A stretch of 15,696 nt of DNA from Chloroflexota bacterium (GTDB taxonomy: Bacteria > Chloroflexota > Chloroflexia > Thermomicrobiales > UBA6265), in the NCBI GenBank assembly GCA_023415845.1, contig JAEZJB010000095.1, forward strand, positions 1 to 15,696. Direction: 5' to 3'. Below are positions 14,826 to 15,696 of this stretch, piece after piece; position 1 is the stretch's first letter; each line of letters begins with the position of its first letter. The position numbers and the translations under genes are program-made. A model generated the notes under the pieces. It saw nothing but the letters and a program-made list of their open reading frames with translations, was not told the origin of the DNA and did not search any database.

Positions 14826-15696
14826 ATGGGAACAGTCATCATGCCCAAAATGGGCGACGCCATGGAAGAAGGAACGCTTCTGAAGTGGCTCAAGGCCGCC
14901 GGTGACGAGGTTGCCGAAGGCGATCCCATCGCCGAAATCGAGACCGACAAGGTTACTCTCGAGATCGAAGCGCAGGAAGGTGGGTTTCTCACCAACATCC
15001 TGCTCGACGAAGGCGCCACCGCACCAATCGGCACCGTGATTGCCACTATTGGCGCGCAGGATGAGGTGGGGCAGGGCGCTCCGGCTGCTGCCCCGGCAGC
15101 AGAGCCCGCCCCTGAAGTAGCTACTGAAGCTCCGGCTCCGGCGGCAGCAGCGCCTGCCCCGGCTGCGGCAACGCCCGAAGCGGCACCCGCTCCAACGCCG
15201 GCTCCAGCGACCCAGGCCGCCCCGGCCCAGGTTGTCGAGCGGGCGCCGGGAGAACGGCTCCGCGCATCACCGCTGGTCAAGCGCCTGGCGTCCGAACATG
15301 GCATCGATCTCAACCAGGTGCCCGGTACCGGACCTGGAGGGCGGATCATCAACAAGGACATCCAGCCTTATATCAGTGGCGAGAAGCAGGCTCCGGCTCC
15401 GGTTGCGGCAGCGCCGGCCGAAGCGCCTGCGGCCGCACCGTCTGTGCCAGCGACTTCCCCGACGACCAGCCCCAGCAAGGGCACCCTGGTCGATCTGGCT
15501 CGGATTCGCCGCACCACCGGCAAGCGGATGACCGAATCCAAGCTTGGTATTCCGCACTATTACGTGACCTCCAGCGTCGACATGACCGAGGCGCTCAAGT
15601 TCCGTGCCTCGATCAATGCCACCCTGGAAGCCTCTGGCACCAAGGTGTCGGTCAACGATTTGATCGTAAAGGCCGCTGCCCTCGCGCTGCGTGACC
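14826..15696 (+). CDS. pdhC: Dihydrolipoamide acyltransferase E2 component (5' part, cut by window edge)
   Basis: 290 residues are visible and the frame is open to the right edge. Residues 1-77 form one lipoyl domain; ETDKVTLEI places the lipoylated lysine at K42. Residues about 82-140 form an Ala/Pro-rich swinging linker. Residues about 145-183 form the peripheral subunit-binding domain (RASPLVKRLA, VPGTGPGGRI), which docks E1 and E3. A second Ala/Pro linker spans 188-217. From about 219 the acyltransferase catalytic domain begins (RIRRTTGKRMTES, then IPHYYVTSSVDM); its HxxxD active site lies beyond the window. The start is 3 nt after the E1 beta stop, with GAGGG about 7 nt upstream. The E2 makes acetyl-CoA (or another acyl-CoA) from the acyl-lipoyl arm. 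No E3 gene is seen before the edge. Confidence 0.93.
   Translation, partial: MGTVIMPKMGDAMEEGTLLKWLKAAGDEVAEGDPIAEIETDKVTLEIEAQEGGFLTNILLDEGATAPIGTVIATIGAQDEVGQGAPAAAPAAEPAPEVATEAPAPAAAAPAPAAATPEAAPAPTPAPATQAAPAQVVERAPGERLRASPLVKRLASEHGIDLNQVPGTGPGGRIINKDIQPYISGEKQAPAPVAAAPAEAPAAAPSVPATSPTTSPSKGTLVDLARIRRTTGKRMTESKLGIPHYYVTSSVDMTEALKFRASINATLEASGTKVSVNDLIVKAAALALRD

Overview
The window is GC-rich and gene-dense. Short intergenic gaps, Shine-Dalgarno-led ATG/GTG starts and several protein families (a DUF2277 protein, a DUF3052-like protein, type II NADH dehydrogenase, a CLC-TrkA_C protein and an Ala/Pro-linkered pyruvate dehydrogenase E2) suggest a chromosome from a high-GC, probably aerobic or facultative bacterium. 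My best guess is the Chloroflexota (Thermomicrobia/Sphaerobacter-like). That placement is an inference from protein style, because no rRNA or other marker is present. I see no tRNA, rRNA, CRISPR array, transposase or attachment site.

Left part (1-4650, all minus strand): the 5' part of a sugar-phosphate isomerase/epimerase-like TIM-barrel gene runs off the left edge. Upstream of it lies a tight three-gene cluster, read from right to left: an 808-aa protein of unknown family, a 326-aa protein that looks like a caspase-fold (clan CD) cysteine peptidase, and a 185-aa helical, HEAT-like protein. The gaps are 19 and 5 nt. This cluster is the least explained part of the window and the best candidate for an undescribed system. 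The 808-aa protein has a long charged helical stretch, then an alternating Ser/Ala/Gly-rich segment that could form a beta-hairpin, placed beside a putative protease.

Middle (4651-10225): a type II NADH dehydrogenase gene (minus) ends in a strong hairpin. It is preceded by a near-perfect inverted repeat resembling a Rex (or CRP-type) operator that overlaps a plausible promoter. Divergent from it, on the plus strand, are two small conserved genes (DUF3052-like and DUF2277). They are followed by a striking nested inverted repeat, then a secreted serine hydrolase of the beta-lactamase/PBP fold with five 51-residue N-terminal repeats. Next is a 143-aa orphan gene closed by a clear intrinsic terminator.

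Right part (10223-15696): a CLC-family anion transporter fused to CBS and TrkA_C regulatory domains reads leftward and ends inside that terminator. After a 552-bp divergent intergenic region, a pyruvate (2-oxo acid) dehydrogenase operon reads rightward: E1 alpha, E1 beta, and an E2 cut by the window edge. E1 and E2 make acyl-CoA and feed NADH to the respiratory chain. The type II NADH dehydrogenase reoxidises NADH, so a redox-responsive operator in front of it would make physiological sense.
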